DNA of 64,000 bases. It comes from Pectobacterium carotovorum (GTDB lineage: Bacteria; Pseudomonadota; Gammaproteobacteria; Enterobacterales; Enterobacteriaceae). Made by a program: the position numbers and the translations under genes. The stretch is from positions 1,364,001 through 1,428,000 of the forward strand of contig NZ_JAXAFK010000001.1 of the NCBI RefSeq assembly GCF_033898505.1, in the 5' to 3' direction. Below the pieces are notes generated by a model. It searched no databases, had not been told where the DNA came from, and was given only the letters and a program-made list of their open reading frames with translations. Shown here one piece after another: positions 9,233 to 21,849 of this stretch; within the stretch, counting starts at the first letter, position 1; the number at the start of each line of letters is the position of its first letter.

Positions 9233-9358
9233 TGGCGCCATCACTGTGTCGCGTTTAAACCCCTATCCCTTTGCCTGTTTGCGTCTCCTTCATACTGATG
9301 ACGTGAGCTGGCATGGTTATAAAAATGAAGAAGGCTTTACAGGAAGCACAAAAACAAC

Positions 9359-10759
9359 ATGGCAAATGCGCAAAACAACATAGCAAACGATCAACAGGAA
9401 CTGGTTTTAAAACGAGGGTTAAAAAACCGGCATATTCAACTGATAGCGCTGGGCGGCGCGATTGGTACCGGATTGTTTTTAGGGATATCGCAGACTATCC
9501 AAATGGCCGGGCCGTCCGTTTTATTGGGCTACGCTATTGCCGGAATGATTGCATTTCTGATCATGCGACAGCTGGGCGAGATGGTGGTGGAAGAGCCTGT
9601 AGCAGGCTCGTTCAGCCATTTTGCCTATAAATACTGGGGCGACTTTGCGGGCTTTCTGGCCGGTTGGAACTACTGGGCGATGTTTATTCTGGTAGGAATG
9701 GCTGAACTGACGGCAGTGGGGATTTATATCCAATACTGGTGGCCCGAGACGCCGACTTGGTTGTCCGCAGCGATATTTTTCGTACTCATTAACCTGATTA
9801 ATCTGGTTAATGTGCGGATGTTTGGGGAAACGGAGTTCTGGTTCGCCATTATCAAAGTGCTGGCCATCGTCGGGATGATTGTCTTCGGCAGTTGGCTGCT
9901 GCTGAGTGGCAATGGCGGCGAAACGGCAACGGTGCGTAACTTATGGATCCATGGCGGATTCATGCCGAATGGCGCAAGTGGATTGATCATGGCTATGGCG
10001 GTGATCATGTTTTCATTCGGCGGTCTGGAATTGGTGGGTATCACCGCTGCAGAAGCTGCCGATCCGAAACGTTCTATTCCTCAGGCGACCAATCAGGTGG
10101 TCTATCGCATCCTGATTTTCTATATCGGTGCGCTGTCTATTTTGTTATCGCTTTATCCGTGGGGAAATGTCGTTGATGGCGGGAGCCCGTTTGTTCTTAT
10201 CTTCCATGCGCTGAATAGCAATATGGTGGCAAACGTACTTAACATCGTGGTACTCACGGCGGCGTTATCGGTTTACAACAGCGGCGTGTATTGTAATAGC
10301 CGGATGCTGTACGGTTTGGCAAAGCAGGGGAATGCACCGAAGTCTCTCGCGAAGGTCAACGCGCGTGGTGTCCCCGTTCGTTCTATCGCGCTGTCAGCAT
10401 TAGCGACATCGTTCGGTGTAGCGATCAACTACCTGATGCCAGGCAAAGCCTTTGAGCTGTTGATGGCGCTGGTGGTGTCGACGCTGGTAATTAACTGGAT
10501 CATGATCTGCTTTGCACACCTGCGTTTCCGTCAGGCGATGATGGAGAAGGGGATTGTTCCTGCATTCAAAGCCTTCTGGTATCCGTGGGGCAACTACCTG
10601 TGTCTGGCGTTTTTGGCGGGGATTTTGGTGATTATGCTGCTGTCGCCGGGAATTCGCATTTCGGTAATTTTAATTCCGTTCTGGATTGCCGTTATTTGGC
10701 TTGGTTTCCGATTCTCCCGCAAAAATAACGCGGCGCTGAAGTCGGCGCAAACACAGTAA
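9359..10759 (+). CDS. Aromatic amino acid permease (AroP/PheP type)
   Basis: A 466-residue amino acid:proton symporter of the APC superfamily with about 12 membrane segments. The first helix carries the family signature ALGGAIGTGLFLGI; further family stretches are RQLGEMVVEEPVAGSFSHFA and FSFGGLELVGITAAEA. It is about equally close to E. coli AroP (general aromatic) and PheP (phenylalanine), so no symbol is assigned. The ATG at 9359 follows CAGGAAG. It has no functional link to its neighbours and is probably a single-gene unit. Confidence 0.88.
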   Translation: MANAQNNIANDQQELVLKRGLKNRHIQLIALGGAIGTGLFLGISQTIQMAGPSVLLGYAIAGMIAFLIMRQLGEMVVEEPVAGSFSHFAYKYWGDFAGFLAGWNYWAMFILVGMAELTAVGIYIQYWWPETPTWLSAAIFFVLINLINLVNVRMFGETEFWFAIIKVLAIVGMIVFGSWLLLSGNGGETATVRNLWIHGGFMPNGASGLIMAMAVIMFSFGGLELVGITAAEAADPKRSIPQATNQVVYRILIFYIGALSILLSLYPWGNVVDGGSPFVLIFHALNSNMVANVLNIVVLTAALSVYNSGVYCNSRMLYGLAKQGNAPKSLAKVNARGVPVRSIALSALATSFGVAINYLMPGKAFELLMALVVSTLVINWIMICFAHLRFRQAMMEKGIVPAFKAFWYPWGNYLCLAFLAGILVIMLLSPGIRISVILIPFWIAVIWLGFRFSRKNNAALKSAQTQ

Positions 10760-10819
10760 ACACTTCCGTGGCCTGTTCATCATGCGGTAACGATGTGCAG
10801 GCTACCCATCCGGCTTTAA

Positions 10820-10946
<127 letters not shown>

Positions 10947-10989
10947 CAGCACTTATAAGGTGTATTATTGTCCCCGACGTTATCCATGT

Positions 10990-11144
10990 CACGCTAGTGC
11001 ACGCCTTTAGTCGTGTGCATCATGTGTATATATTTCACAGAGTACAGAGAAATAGCATGGTTAACACTTTTGATTTTCAATTGATATACGATTTTTTGCA
11101 TGTGAGCTTTCGTGTGGCTCACCACTGTAAATAAGGGAATTATA
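10990..11144 (+). promoter_or_regulatory. thrS autoregulatory leader with tRNA-Thr mimic
   Basis: GTGAGC (11102-11107) and GCTCAC (11117-11122) form a hairpin whose nine-base loop contains CGT (11111-11113), the tRNA-Thr anticodon. An upstream hairpin (TGCACG with CGTGTGCA, about 10998-11021) corresponds to the second tRNA-like arm. This is the arrangement of the E. coli thrS operator, bound by threonyl-tRNA synthetase to block ribosome loading. Confidence 0.8.
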
Positions 11145-13073
11145 ATGCCAGTTATCACCCTTCCTGATGGAAGTCAGCGTCATTACGACCACGCCGTTTC
11201 TCCCCTGGATGTTGCTCTTGATATCGGTCCCGGTCTGGCAAAAGCCTGTATCGCCGGACGCGTCAACGGCGAGTTGGTTGACGCCAGCGATAAGATCGAT
11301 ACCGATGCGCAGTTAGCCATCATCACCGCCAAAGATGAAGCAGGTCTGGAAATCATTCGCCACTCCTGTGCGCACTTATTGGGTCATGCCATCAAGCAAC
11401 TGTGGCCAGATACCAAAATGGCGATTGGTCCGGTTATCGATAACGGTTTTTACTATGACGTAGATATTGACCGTACCCTGACTCAGGAAGATATTGAGCT
11501 GCTCGAAAAGCGTATGCACGAGCTTGCTGACACCGACTATGACGTCGTTAAGAAGAAAGTCAGCTGGCAGGAAGCGCGCGATGCGTTCGCTGCGCGCGGT
11601 GAGACCTACAAAATGGCGATTCTGGATGAGAACATCAGTCGCGATGATCGTCCGGGTCTGTATCACCATGAAGAATACATCGATATGTGCCGTGGCCCGC
11701 ACGTACCGAATATGCGTTTCTGCCACCATTTCAAATTGCAGAAAACGTCGGGCGCTTACTGGCGCGGCGACAGCAAAAATAAAATGCTGCAACGTATCTA
11801 CGGCACGGCATGGGCGGACAAAAAGCAGTTGGCTTCTTACCTGCAACGTCTGGAAGAAGCAGCTAAGCGCGACCATCGCAAGATCGGTAAACAGCTGGAC
11901 CTGTATCACATGCAGGAAGAAGCGCCGGGTATGGTGTTCTGGCACAATGACGGTTGGACAATCTTCCGCGAGCTGGAAGCATTTGTGCGCATGAAGCTGA
12001 AGTCGTACCAGTATCAGGAAGTAAAAGGTCCATTTATGATGGATCGCGTGATGTGGGAAAAAACCGGTCACTGGGAAAACTATAAAGAAGCGATGTTCAC
12101 GACCTCATCAGAAAACCGTGAATACTGCATCAAGCCGATGAACTGCCCAGGTCACGTACAGATTTTCAATCAGGGATTGAAATCATACCGCGATCTGCCG
12201 CTGCGTATGGCTGAGTTCGGTAGCTGTCACCGTAATGAACCATCAGGCTCTCTGCATGGCTTGATGCGCGTGCGTGGCTTTACTCAGGACGATGCGCATA
12301 TCTTCTGTACGGAAGAACAGGTTCGTGATGAAGTGAACAGCTGCATCAAGATGGTGTATGACATGTACAGCACCTTCGGTTTTGAAAAAATCGTGGTGAA
12401 ACTGTCTACGCGTCCTGAAAAGCGTATCGGTAGCGATGAGATGTGGGATCGCGCTGAAGCCGATTTGGCCGCAGCATTGACTGAAAATAACATCGAATTT
12501 GACTATCAGCCGGGTGAAGGAGCGTTCTACGGTCCAAAAATTGAATTTACCCTGCATGACTGTTTGGATCGTGCGTGGCAGTGTGGTACGGTGCAACTCG
12601 ACTTTTCATTACCGGGTCGCCTGAATGCGTCTTACGTTGGCGAAAGCAACGAACGTCAGGTGCCGGTTATGATTCACCGGGCTATTTTGGGATCAATGGA
12701 GCGTTTCATCGGTATTCTGACCGAAGAATTCGCCGGTTTCTTCCCAACCTGGTTAGCTCCGGTTCAAGTGGTGATTATGAATATCACCGATACCCAGTCT
12801 GATTATGTCAACGAATTGACCCGAAAACTGCAAGAAGCGGGCATTCGCGTAAAAGCAGACTTGAGAAATGAGAAGATAGGCTTTAAAATCCGCGAGCACA
12901 CTTTACGGCGGGTTCCCTATATGCTGGTTTGTGGCGACAAAGAAGTTGAGGCAGGAAAAGTTGCTGTCCGTACTCGTCGCGGTAAAGACCTGGGGAGCCT
13001 GGATGTCAGTGAAGTCATCAGTAAGCTGCAGCAAGAGATTCGCAGCCGTAGTCTTCATCAATTGGAGGAATAA
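11145..13073 (+). CDS. thrS: Threonine-tRNA ligase
   Basis: A 642-residue class II synthetase, the same length as in E. coli: TGS domain (1-61), editing domain with [10 protein letters not shown], catalytic core with motif 2 ([11 protein letters not shown]) and the zinc cysteine in MNCPGH, and a C-terminal anticodon domain (about 540-642). The start at 11145 (MPVITLPDG) lies 5 bp after AAGGGA; the longer upstream frame is leader RNA. It charges tRNA-Thr and controls its own translation through the leader. infC begins 3 bp after the stop, as in E. coli. Confidence 0.98.
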   Translation: MPVITLPDGSQRHYDHAVSPLDVALDIGPGLAKACIAGRVNGELVDASDKIDTDAQLAIITAKDEAGLEIIRHSCAHLLGHAIKQLWPDTKMAIGPVIDNGFYYDVDIDRTLTQEDIELLEKRMHELADTDYDVVKKKVSWQEARDAFAARGETYKMAILDENISRDDRPGLYHHEEYIDMCRGPHVPNMRFCHHFKLQKTSGAYWRGDSKNKMLQRIYGTAWADKKQLASYLQRLEEAAKRDHRKIGKQLDLYHMQEEAPGMVFWHNDGWTIFRELEAFVRMKLKSYQYQEVKGPFMMDRVMWEKTGHWENYKEAMFTTSSENREYCIKPMNCPGHVQIFNQGLKSYRDLPLRMAEFGSCHRNEPSGSLHGLMRVRGFTQDDAHIFCTEEQVRDEVNSCIKMVYDMYSTFGFEKIVVKLSTRPEKRIGSDEMWDRAEADLAAALTENNIEFDYQPGEGAFYGPKIEFTLHDCLDRAWQCGTVQLDFSLPGRLNASYVGESNERQVPVMIHRAILGSMERFIGILTEEFAGFFPTWLAPVQVVIMNITDTQSDYVNELTRKLQEAGIRVKADLRNEKIGFKIREHTLRRVPYMLVCGDKEVEAGKVAVRTRRGKDLGSLDVSEVISKLQQEIRSRSLHQLEE

Positions 13074-13619
<546 letters not shown>

Positions 13620-13711
13620 GGCACTCAAGTAACAGAACCGCGCTGCTTTTATCTTGCGCTAAGCAATAAATTTGTGCGGTTTTGTTCGCCTTATCTGATT
13701 CGTTTTATTAA

Positions 13712-13930
<219 letters not shown>

Positions 13931-13955
13931 GTAACCTTTTTTTAATTCAGAATAA

Positions 13956-14330
<375 letters not shown>

Positions 14331-14340
14331 GTCAGTTGAG

Positions 14341-14366
14341 AGAGGGAGCTTTAGCTCCCTCTTTTC
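14341..14366 (+). terminator. Terminator after rplT
   Basis: AGAGGGAGC, loop TTTA, GCTCCCTCT, then TTTTC. Confidence 0.88.
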
Positions 14367-14466
14367 GTCAGGCGTCACAGATTTTTTATTGATCTAAACC
14401 CTTTTTTATTCACAAGGCTGCTTGTGATTCTCAAGACTGTGATTCTCAAGACAAGGTAACGCAAGT

Positions 14467-14511
14467 ATGAATGCTGCTATTTTCCGTTTCTTTTTTTACT
14501 TTAGCGCCTGA
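14467..14511 (+). CDS. pheM: pheST leader peptide
   Basis: The reading frame ATG...TGA encodes MNAAIFRFFFYFSA, 14 residues with five phenylalanines. It is almost identical to the E. coli PheM leader. Ribosome stalling at the Phe codons when charged tRNA-Phe is scarce prevents the downstream terminator from forming. The 14331-14692 gap therefore holds the rplT terminator, this peptide and the attenuator. Confidence 0.93.
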   Translation: MNAAIFRFFFYFSA

Positions 14512-14559
14512 ACTCAGGGGGCTTTGCGCGTAAGAAAAGAAACGAAAAGTAGCGCTTAA

Positions 14560-14586
14560 GCCTCCCTAAGGGAGGCTTTTTTGTTT
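14560..14586 (+). terminator. pheST attenuator terminator
   Basis: GCCTCCC, loop TAA, GGGAGGC, then six T, between pheM and pheS. It is the attenuator controlled by translation of the leader peptide. An alternative pairing is offered by GGGGGCTTTGCGC just after pheM. Confidence 0.88.
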
Positions 14587-14593
14587 ACGATAA

Positions 14594-15676
<1,083 letters not shown>

Positions 15677-15690
15677 GGCGGGTATACATC

Positions 15691-18078
15691 ATGAAATTCA
15701 GTGAACTCTGGTTACGCGAGTGGGTAAACCCGGCGGTTGACAGTGAAACGCTATCCGAACAAATCACGATGGCAGGGCTGGAAGTGGATGGTGTTGAGCC
15801 TGTTGCTGGCGCATTCCACGGCGTGGTTGTCGGTGAAGTGGTTGAATGTGGACAGCACCCGAACGCAGACAAACTGCGTGTGACGAAAGTTAATGTAGGC
15901 GGCGATCGCCTACTGGACATCGTCTGTGGCGCGCCGAACTGTCGTCAGGGGCTGAAAGTGGCGGTGGCGACGGTAGGTGCCGTGTTGCCGGGCGATTTCA
16001 AAATTAAAGCGGCCAAACTGCGTGGTGAGCCGTCTGAAGGCATGCTGTGCTCATTTTCCGAATTGGGTATTTCCGATGATCACGATGGCATCATCGAACT
16101 GCCAGCAGATGCGCCGATAGGCACGGATATTCGTGACTATCTGAAGCTGGATGACAACGCGATTGAAATCAGCGTGACGCCAAACCGTGCTGATTGCCTC
16201 GGTATCATCGGCGTGGCGCGTGATGTGGCCGTGTTGAACCAGTTAGCATTGAATGAACCGGCTATTGAGCCCGTTGCCGCAATGATTCAGGATACGTTCC
16301 CGATTCAGGTTGATGCGCCGCAGGCATGCCCGCGTTACTTAGGTCGTGTGGTGAAAGGTATCAACGTTAAGGCAGCAACGCCGCTGTGGATGCGTGAAAA
16401 ACTGCGCCGCTGTGGGATTCGCTCTATCGACCCAGTTGTTGACGTGACGAACTACGTCCTGCTGGAACTCGGACAGCCGATGCACGCATTCGATCTCGAC
16501 CGCCTCAATGGTGGCATCATCGTGCGTATGGCGAAAGAGGGCGAAGCGCTGACGCTGCTGGATGGCAACGAAGCGAAGCTGAATGCGGATACACTGGTGA
16601 TCGCTGACCAGCAGCATGCGCTGGCAATGGGCGGTATCTTTGGCGGCGAGCATTCTGGCGTCAATGACGCTACGCAAAACGTTCTGCTGGAATGTGCCTA
16701 TTTTAATCCGCTGTCGATTACCGGACGCGCACGTCGCCACGGTTTGCACACCGATGCTTCCCACCGCTACGAGCGTGGCGTCGATCCGGCATTGCAGCAC
16801 AAAGCGATTGAGCGCGCGACTCGCCTGCTGATCGATATCTGTGGCGGTGAAGCAGGCCCGGTTGTTGATGTGACCAGCACGGCAGACCTGCCGACGCGTG
16901 CAACGATTACGCTGCGTCGTGAGAAGTTGGATCGTCTGATTGGACATGTGATTGCCGATGAGCAGGTTAGCGATATCCTGCAACGTCTGGGCTGTAATGT
17001 CGTGAAGACCGACGCAGGTTGGCAGGCGACGGCACCAAGCTGGCGTTTTGACATGGAAATTGAAGAAGATCTGGTTGAAGAAGTCGCGCGTATTTACGGC
17101 TACAACAACATTCCGAATATTCCGACTCAGGCGCCGTTGATCATGACCTCGCATCGCGAAGCGTCACTGTCATTGAAGCGTGTGAAGACATTATTAGTCG
17201 ATCACGGCTATCAGGAAGCAATTACTTACAGTTTTGTTGACCCGAAAATTCAGGGATTAATCCACCCTGATGAAGCGTCGTTGAGCCTGCCGAGCCCGAT
17301 TTCCGCGGAAATGTCGGTGATGCGTTTGTCGCTGTGGAGCGGCTTGCTGAGCGCGGCGGTGTACAACCAGAACCGTCAACAAAGCCGTCTGCGCCTGTTT
17401 GAAAGCGGGCTGCGTTTTGTTCCGGACAGCAGTGCTGACCTGGGTATTCGTCAGGATCTGATGCTGGCGGGAGTGATTACCGGTACGCGTTATGAAGAGC
17501 ATTGGGATCTGGCGCGTCAGGCTGTTGACTTCTATGATTTAAAAGGCGATTTAGAAGCTGTACTGGCATTGACGGGCAAGCTGTCTGAAATCGAATTCAA
17601 GGCCGAAAATAATCCGGCATTGCATCCGGGACAAAGTGCTGCTATTTATCTGGGCGAAGAACGTATTGGATTTATTGGCGTTATTCACCCAGAACTGGAG
17701 CGCAAGTTGGATCTCAACGGGCGCACCGTAGTGTTCGAACTGTTGTGGGATAAGGTTGCAGACCGCGTATTGCCTGAGGCGAACGAGGTTTCCCGCTTCC
17801 CAGCGAACCGTCGTGATATTGCCGTTGTGGTCGCTGAAAATGTCCCCGCAGGAGATATTTTGGCCGAGTGTAAGAAAGTTGGCGCAAATCAGTTAGTTGG
17901 CGTAAACTTATTCGACGTGTACCGAGGGAAGGGCGTAGCGGAAGGTTATAAGAGTCTGGCTATCAGTCTGACCCTGCAAGATACCACGCGTACACTGGCA
18001 GAAGAGGAAATTGCCGCTACCGTTGCAGAATGCGTAGCAGCATTAAAACAGCGATTCCAAGCATCCTTGAGGGATTGA
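15691..18078 (+). CDS. pheT: Phenylalanine-tRNA ligase beta subunit
   Basis: A 795-residue protein of normal length. An N-terminal EMAP/tRNA-binding-like fold (about 40-148), B3/B4 editing domain (about 210-400), B5, and a C-terminal ferredoxin-like anticodon-binding domain (about 700-795) are in the usual order. It removes mischarged Tyr-tRNA-Phe and completes the heterotetramer. ihfA follows 4 bp after the stop codon. Confidence 0.98.
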   Translation: MKFSELWLREWVNPAVDSETLSEQITMAGLEVDGVEPVAGAFHGVVVGEVVECGQHPNADKLRVTKVNVGGDRLLDIVCGAPNCRQGLKVAVATVGAVLPGDFKIKAAKLRGEPSEGMLCSFSELGISDDHDGIIELPADAPIGTDIRDYLKLDDNAIEISVTPNRADCLGIIGVARDVAVLNQLALNEPAIEPVAAMIQDTFPIQVDAPQACPRYLGRVVKGINVKAATPLWMREKLRRCGIRSIDPVVDVTNYVLLELGQPMHAFDLDRLNGGIIVRMAKEGEALTLLDGNEAKLNADTLVIADQQHALAMGGIFGGEHSGVNDATQNVLLECAYFNPLSITGRARRHGLHTDASHRYERGVDPALQHKAIERATRLLIDICGGEAGPVVDVTSTADLPTRATITLRREKLDRLIGHVIADEQVSDILQRLGCNVVKTDAGWQATAPSWRFDMEIEEDLVEEVARIYGYNNIPNIPTQAPLIMTSHREASLSLKRVKTLLVDHGYQEAITYSFVDPKIQGLIHPDEASLSLPSPISAEMSVMRLSLWSGLLSAAVYNQNRQQSRLRLFESGLRFVPDSSADLGIRQDLMLAGVITGTRYEEHWDLARQAVDFYDLKGDLEAVLALTGKLSEIEFKAENNPALHPGQSAAIYLGEERIGFIGVIHPELERKLDLNGRTVVFELLWDKVADRVLPEANEVSRFPANRRDIAVVVAENVPAGDILAECKKVGANQLVGVNLFDVYRGKGVAEGYKSLAISLTLQDTTRTLAEEEIAATVAECVAALKQRFQASLRD

Positions 18079-18082
18079 ACCT

Positions 18083-18379
18083 ATGGCGCTTACTAAAGCT
18101 GAAATGTCAGAATACCTGTTTGAGAAGCTCGGGCTGAGCAAACGGGATGCCAAAGAGCTAGTCGAGCTGTTTTTTGAAGAAGTTCGTCGCGCTTTGGAAA
18201 ATGGCGAGCAGGTCAAGTTGTCGGGTTTTGGCAATTTTGATTTGCGAGACAAGAACCAACGTCCGGGACGTAACCCAAAAACTGGCGAAGATATTCCGAT
18301 TACGGCGCGCCGTGTGGTCACGTTCCGTCCGGGGCAAAAGCTAAAAAGCAGGGTAGAGAACGCCTCTCCCAAAGAGTAA
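18083..18379 (+). CDS. ihfA: Integration host factor alpha subunit
   Basis: A 98-residue DNA-bending protein of the HU/IHF family. It begins [20 protein letters not shown], has the beta-arm proline in [14 protein letters not shown] and ends SPKE. It forms IHF with IhfB, used in site-specific recombination, transcription and replication. It is the last gene of the thrS-ihfA transcription unit. Confidence 0.98.
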   Translation: MALTKAEMSEYLFEKLGLSKRDAKELVELFFEEVRRALENGEQVKLSGFGNFDLRDKNQRPGRNPKTGEDIPITARRVVTFRPGQKLKSRVENASPKE

Positions 18380-18390
18380 CAGTGTCACCC

Positions 18391-18417
18391 AAAAAGGCCG
18401 CGCAAGCGGCCTTTTCC
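18391..18417 (+). terminator. Terminator of ihfA (possibly bidirectional)
   Basis: AAAAAGGCCGC, loop GCAA, GCGGCCTTTT. The A-run on one side and T-run on the other allow it to serve the convergent ygbA too. Confidence 0.88.
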
Positions 18418-18440
18418 TATTTGATTCGTCTTCACCTTAC

Positions 18441-18875
18441 CTATTTCAACGCAGGGTCGGTATCCGTCGGGGCAGTTTGCTGCGCGGCTAAACGGGTTGC
18501 CCGCTCGGTTGACGCTTTTGACGCTGCTTCTTTTTTCGGATAATCCGGTACCGGCCGATGATCGTCAATCAAGTGGCGTATTGCCAGAATGGGATGGCGT
18601 AACAGCATCCGCGGCCCCGACCAGCGCATAATCGCTTTTATCGCTTCGCGTCTGGCGGGCTGATAGCAGTGGATAGGGCAATGCTTACAGGCGGGTTTTT
18701 CTTCGCCAAAATGGCAGCGCTCCAAGCGCTTGATGGCATAGTTGAATAAGTCTCTATACTGCGCGCTATCACCGGTTTCAGGGTGGTGTTTTTCATACAA
18801 TTCGATCATCAACCCGACGGTACGGATCTCCCGCTGTCGGTATTTTCCCAGGGGTTTTCTCGCCATGTACGTCAT
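18441..18875 (-). CDS. ygbA: YgbA-family nitrosative-stress protein
   Basis: A 144-residue protein of the family named nitrous oxide-stimulated promoter. It has a cysteine cluster (CHFGEEKPACKHCPIHC) and the conserved GPRMLLRHPILAIRHLIDD. In E. coli, ygbA belongs to the NsrR regulon. The cysteine spacing suggests metal or iron-sulfur binding, which is inference. The last 30 residues are low-complexity (A, S, T). MTYM at 18875 is used as the start; the second Met (MARKPLG) is possible. An NsrR-like palindrome lies just upstream. Confidence 0.82.
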   Translation of the reverse strand: MTYMARKPLGKYRQREIRTVGLMIELYEKHHPETGDSAQYRDLFNYAIKRLERCHFGEEKPACKHCPIHCYQPARREAIKAIMRWSGPRMLLRHPILAIRHLIDDHRPVPDYPKKEAASKASTERATRLAAQQTAPTDTDPALK

Positions 18876-18897
18876 GTCCTGATGAAATCATAATAGG

Positions 18898-18912
18898 TGC
18901 ATTTTAAATGCA
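18898..18912 (-). promoter_or_regulatory. NsrR-like palindrome upstream of ygbA
   Basis: TGCATTT-T-AAATGCA is a perfect inverted repeat around one base, 23 bp before the ygbA start. It resembles the NsrR operator (TGCATTT half-sites), which controls ygbA in E. coli. Confidence 0.6.
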
Positions 18913-19018
18913 ATTTATTGCAAAGGGAACCACTGAAGTCACATCTATGCGTAAAAGGCAGAGAGAAAAAGACGGAAAGAAAAAGGCGAGGATAAACCTC
19001 GCCGAAGGAAGAGAAAAA

Positions 19019-20737
19019 TCAGGCCTGACCGAACTGTGCCTGATGTAACCGGGCATAGATACCGCTTTGTTCCAGCAGTACCTGATGGCTGCCTTGCTCA
19101 ATGATGCTGCCGTTATCCACCACCACAATGCGTCCGGCATTCTGTATGGTGGCTAGTCTGTGGGCGATGACCAACGTGGTACGCCCTGCGGAAAGTTCGC
19201 TGAGTGACTGTTGTATTGCCTGCTCTGTTGCCGTATCCAGCGCGGATGTGGCTTCGTCAAGAATCAGGATAGGCGGGTTTTTCAGGAAGATGCGCGCAAT
19301 AGATAAACGCTGTTTTTGCCCGCCCGACAGTTTAACGCCACGTTCGCCGACCACGGTATCCAACCCATCAGGTAGATTCTCGATCAGTTCATCTAACCGT
19401 GCACGCCGTGCGGTTTCCATGATTTCATCATCGTTGGCATTAAGTTTACCGTAGGCGATATTTTCCCGGATGGTGCCGCCGAACAGGAAGACATCCTGCT
19501 GCACGATGCCAATTTGGCCACGCAGCGATGCCTGCGTCATCTGACGGATATCCATGCCGTCAATGGTGATGGCTCCGCTGGTTAAATCGTAGAAGCGGGG
19601 AAGCAGAGAACAAAGCGTGGTTTTGCCTGCGCCGGACGGACCGACGAATGCCACGGTTTCTCCGGCACGAATCGACAGATCGATATTACGGAGAATCGGG
19701 CGTTCGGCGGAATAGCCAAAGCTCACTTGATTAAACCGGATATCGCCTTTCAACGGCCCGGCATCATGCGCATCAGGAGCATCGGCAATCTCGGGAACGG
19801 TATCGATCAATTGGGTAAAGCGCTTGAAGCCCGCAATGCCTTTGGGGTAACTCTCCAACACCGAGGTAATCTTGGCTACCGGGCGGAAGAATACTTCAAT
19901 CAGCAACAGGAAGCCGATAAAACCGCCGTAGCTGAGTTCACCCTGAATGACATACCAGATACCTGCCAGCATCACGATAAGTTGTATCAGGCGCGTGCTG
20001 AGGTAGCTGAGCGTCATGCTGGCGGTCATGATGCGATACGCCTGTAATTTGGTCCGGCGGTAATTTTCGTTATCGTTGGAGAACAGTTTCTTCTCATGCG
20101 CTTCATTAGCAAACGCTTTAACGACGCGGATACCCCCAACGCTCTCTTCAATGCGGGCGTTAAAGTTACCAACCTGACCGAATAGCTGACGCCAGGTTTC
20201 CGTCATGCGCGCACCATAGCGGCTGACGAGATACGTCATGAACGGCACGATAATAATCGTGAGCAACGCCAGATTCAGGTGAACCGTCGCCATCAGGATG
20301 AACGCACCAATAAACGTCATGATCGCGAGAAAGAGGTCTTCTGGACCGTGGTGGGCGATTTCCCCGACTTCTTCCAGATCTTTGGTGACGTGGGTGATGA
20401 TATGGCCGGTCTTCATATTGTCGTAGTAACGGAACGGCAAATTTTGCAGATGTTCAAATGCCTGCCGCCGCATATCGGTTTCAATACCCACGCCTAGCGC
20501 ATGTCCCCAATAGTTGACGATGGCCATCAGCGCGGTATTCAGCAGGTAGACTGCCAATAGTGCCACCGACGCTAATAGGATCAGCGACCAGTCCTGAGCC
20601 GGTAACAGTTTGTCGATGAACGCCTTAATCGCCATCGGAAACCCTAATTCAAGCAGGCCTGCGATAATGGCACAGCCGAAATCGAGGACGAATAACCCTT
20701 TGTATGGGGAATAGTACGAAAAGAAACGCCTTAACAT
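19019..20737 (-). CDS. ABC exporter, fused membrane and ATPase domains (MsbA-like)
   Basis: A 572-residue half-transporter. The six-helix exporter domain occupies about 15-310. The ATPase domain (about 330-572) has Walker A GPSGAGKTT, signature LSGGQKQRLSIARIF, Walker B ILILDEATSALD and the H-loop in VIAHRLAT, all intact. It probably works as a homodimer exporting a lipid or drug-like substrate; the substrate cannot be deduced. The gene stands alone, with a short spacer to the convergent-reading neighbours. It is distinct from msbA itself, which is normally linked to lpxK. Confidence 0.88.
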   Translation of the reverse strand: MLRRFFSYYSPYKGLFVLDFGCAIIAGLLELGFPMAIKAFIDKLLPAQDWSLILLASVALLAVYLLNTALMAIVNYWGHALGVGIETDMRRQAFEHLQNLPFRYYDNMKTGHIITHVTKDLEEVGEIAHHGPEDLFLAIMTFIGAFILMATVHLNLALLTIIIVPFMTYLVSRYGARMTETWRQLFGQVGNFNARIEESVGGIRVVKAFANEAHEKKLFSNDNENYRRTKLQAYRIMTASMTLSYLSTRLIQLIVMLAGIWYVIQGELSYGGFIGFLLLIEVFFRPVAKITSVLESYPKGIAGFKRFTQLIDTVPEIADAPDAHDAGPLKGDIRFNQVSFGYSAERPILRNIDLSIRAGETVAFVGPSGAGKTTLCSLLPRFYDLTSGAITIDGMDIRQMTQASLRGQIGIVQQDVFLFGGTIRENIAYGKLNANDDEIMETARRARLDELIENLPDGLDTVVGERGVKLSGGQKQRLSIARIFLKNPPILILDEATSALDTATEQAIQQSLSELSAGRTTLVIAHRLATIQNAGRIVVVDNGSIIEQGSHQVLLEQSGIYARLHQAQFGQA

Positions 20738-20866
20738 GTGTGACTTTTTTAGGTAACGAAATGTGGAGGTGACTATAACAGGTTAGCGAAAAGAATGTGA
20801 CCGCGGGCAAATTAAGGTTTTATTGGCCGGGAAACGCCAGCAGAAAGCGCGGGGGACGACAGCGGA

Positions 20867-21754
20867 TCAGGTCGTGGGCGACCGTGTCGCATACCAGCAG
20901 AGTAGTGAACCTGCGGTGACCATGGCGACGCCTTGCCAGAATGAAATAGCGGGCGTGATGTTGAGCCAGAGTGCAGCAAGAAACGTGGAAAGCACGGGCG
21001 TAAAATAGGACGCGGTTGCCAGCAGCGTCAGGTTGCCATGTTGAATACCGATATTCCAGGCGGAATAGGCCAACGCGGTCGATGCGCCCATAAAGATCAG
21101 TTGCAGCGCACTCGGTAAGGTTAATGAAATCGTACCTTCAGTACTGAAGGAATACTGAATCCATAGCACGAGGGATGAGACGAAAAAGAACAGCGATACA
21201 CCGCTTTTTCCCTGCGCATAGCGCTTGGTGATATTGCAGTAGAGCGCCCAGGTCAGGGCCGCAGAAAACGCCAGACTGTAGGCTAGCGGGTTAGCAAGAA
21301 TATTGTTCCACAGTAGCGTTGGCGTCCAGTTACTGTCCCCTTTCATTATCCACACAATGCCGCCCAGCGAGAGTGCGAGGCCGGGCCAGAGCAGAAAACG
21401 GCTTTTTTGCTGATTGATAAAAAGCGAAAAGAATATGGTCAAACTGGGCCACAAATAGTTAATCATCCCTATTTCTATCGCCTGCATGCGGCTATCCGCT
21501 AACCCGATGGAGAGAGACAGAAATATCTCGTAGCAGACAAACATTGCACCGCCTGCGCACAAATAGACCCGGGGCAGCGTTTTAATGCGGGGAAGGCCAT
21601 AAAAAGCCAGTAGACATAGCGTGCTGGTGGAATAAATCATCGCCGCGCCGCCGATGGGGCCAAGTGCTTCTGTCAGGCTGCGGATCAGCCCGACGGATGT
21701 GCTCCATAGAACGATTGCCAGTAAGCCCGTGAGCGTGGCGCGCTGTGGTGCCAT
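20867..21754 (-). CDS. yddG: Aromatic amino acid exporter YddG
   Basis: A 295-residue DMT-superfamily carrier with about ten membrane segments. It is clearly similar to E. coli YddG (ATLTGLLAIVLWSTSVGLIR; IEIGMINYLWPSLTI; GNLTLLATASYFTPVLS). YddG exports aromatic amino acids and paraquat-like compounds. The start at 21754 is chosen because ACAGGAATAAAT lies directly upstream and MAPQRATL aligns with the family; a longer frame from 21805 is less likely. Confidence 0.9.
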   Translation of the reverse strand: MAPQRATLTGLLAIVLWSTSVGLIRSLTEALGPIGGAAMIYSTSTLCLLAFYGLPRIKTLPRVYLCAGGAMFVCYEIFLSLSIGLADSRMQAIEIGMINYLWPSLTIFFSLFINQQKSRFLLWPGLALSLGGIVWIMKGDSNWTPTLLWNNILANPLAYSLAFSAALTWALYCNITKRYAQGKSGVSLFFFVSSLVLWIQYSFSTEGTISLTLPSALQLIFMGASTALAYSAWNIGIQHGNLTLLATASYFTPVLSTFLAALWLNITPAISFWQGVAMVTAGSLLCWYATRSPTT

Positions 21755-21849
21755 ATTTATTCCTGTCATTCTTCCAATTATCTGTGCAGAAGAAATCAAG
21801 AGCAAACCGGACGCCGTTATCCGCGTCCGGTGGTGCTCACCGCGAGGGT

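Noticed and set aside
9313..9630. 105-residue plus-strand frame at the permease start
   Set aside because: It overlaps the permease coding frame, whose N-terminus aligns well with AroP/PheP; this is an off-frame shadow.
16339..17154. 271-residue open frame on the minus strand inside pheT
   Set aside because: Antisense shadow of a highly conserved gene, with no start context or homology recognised.
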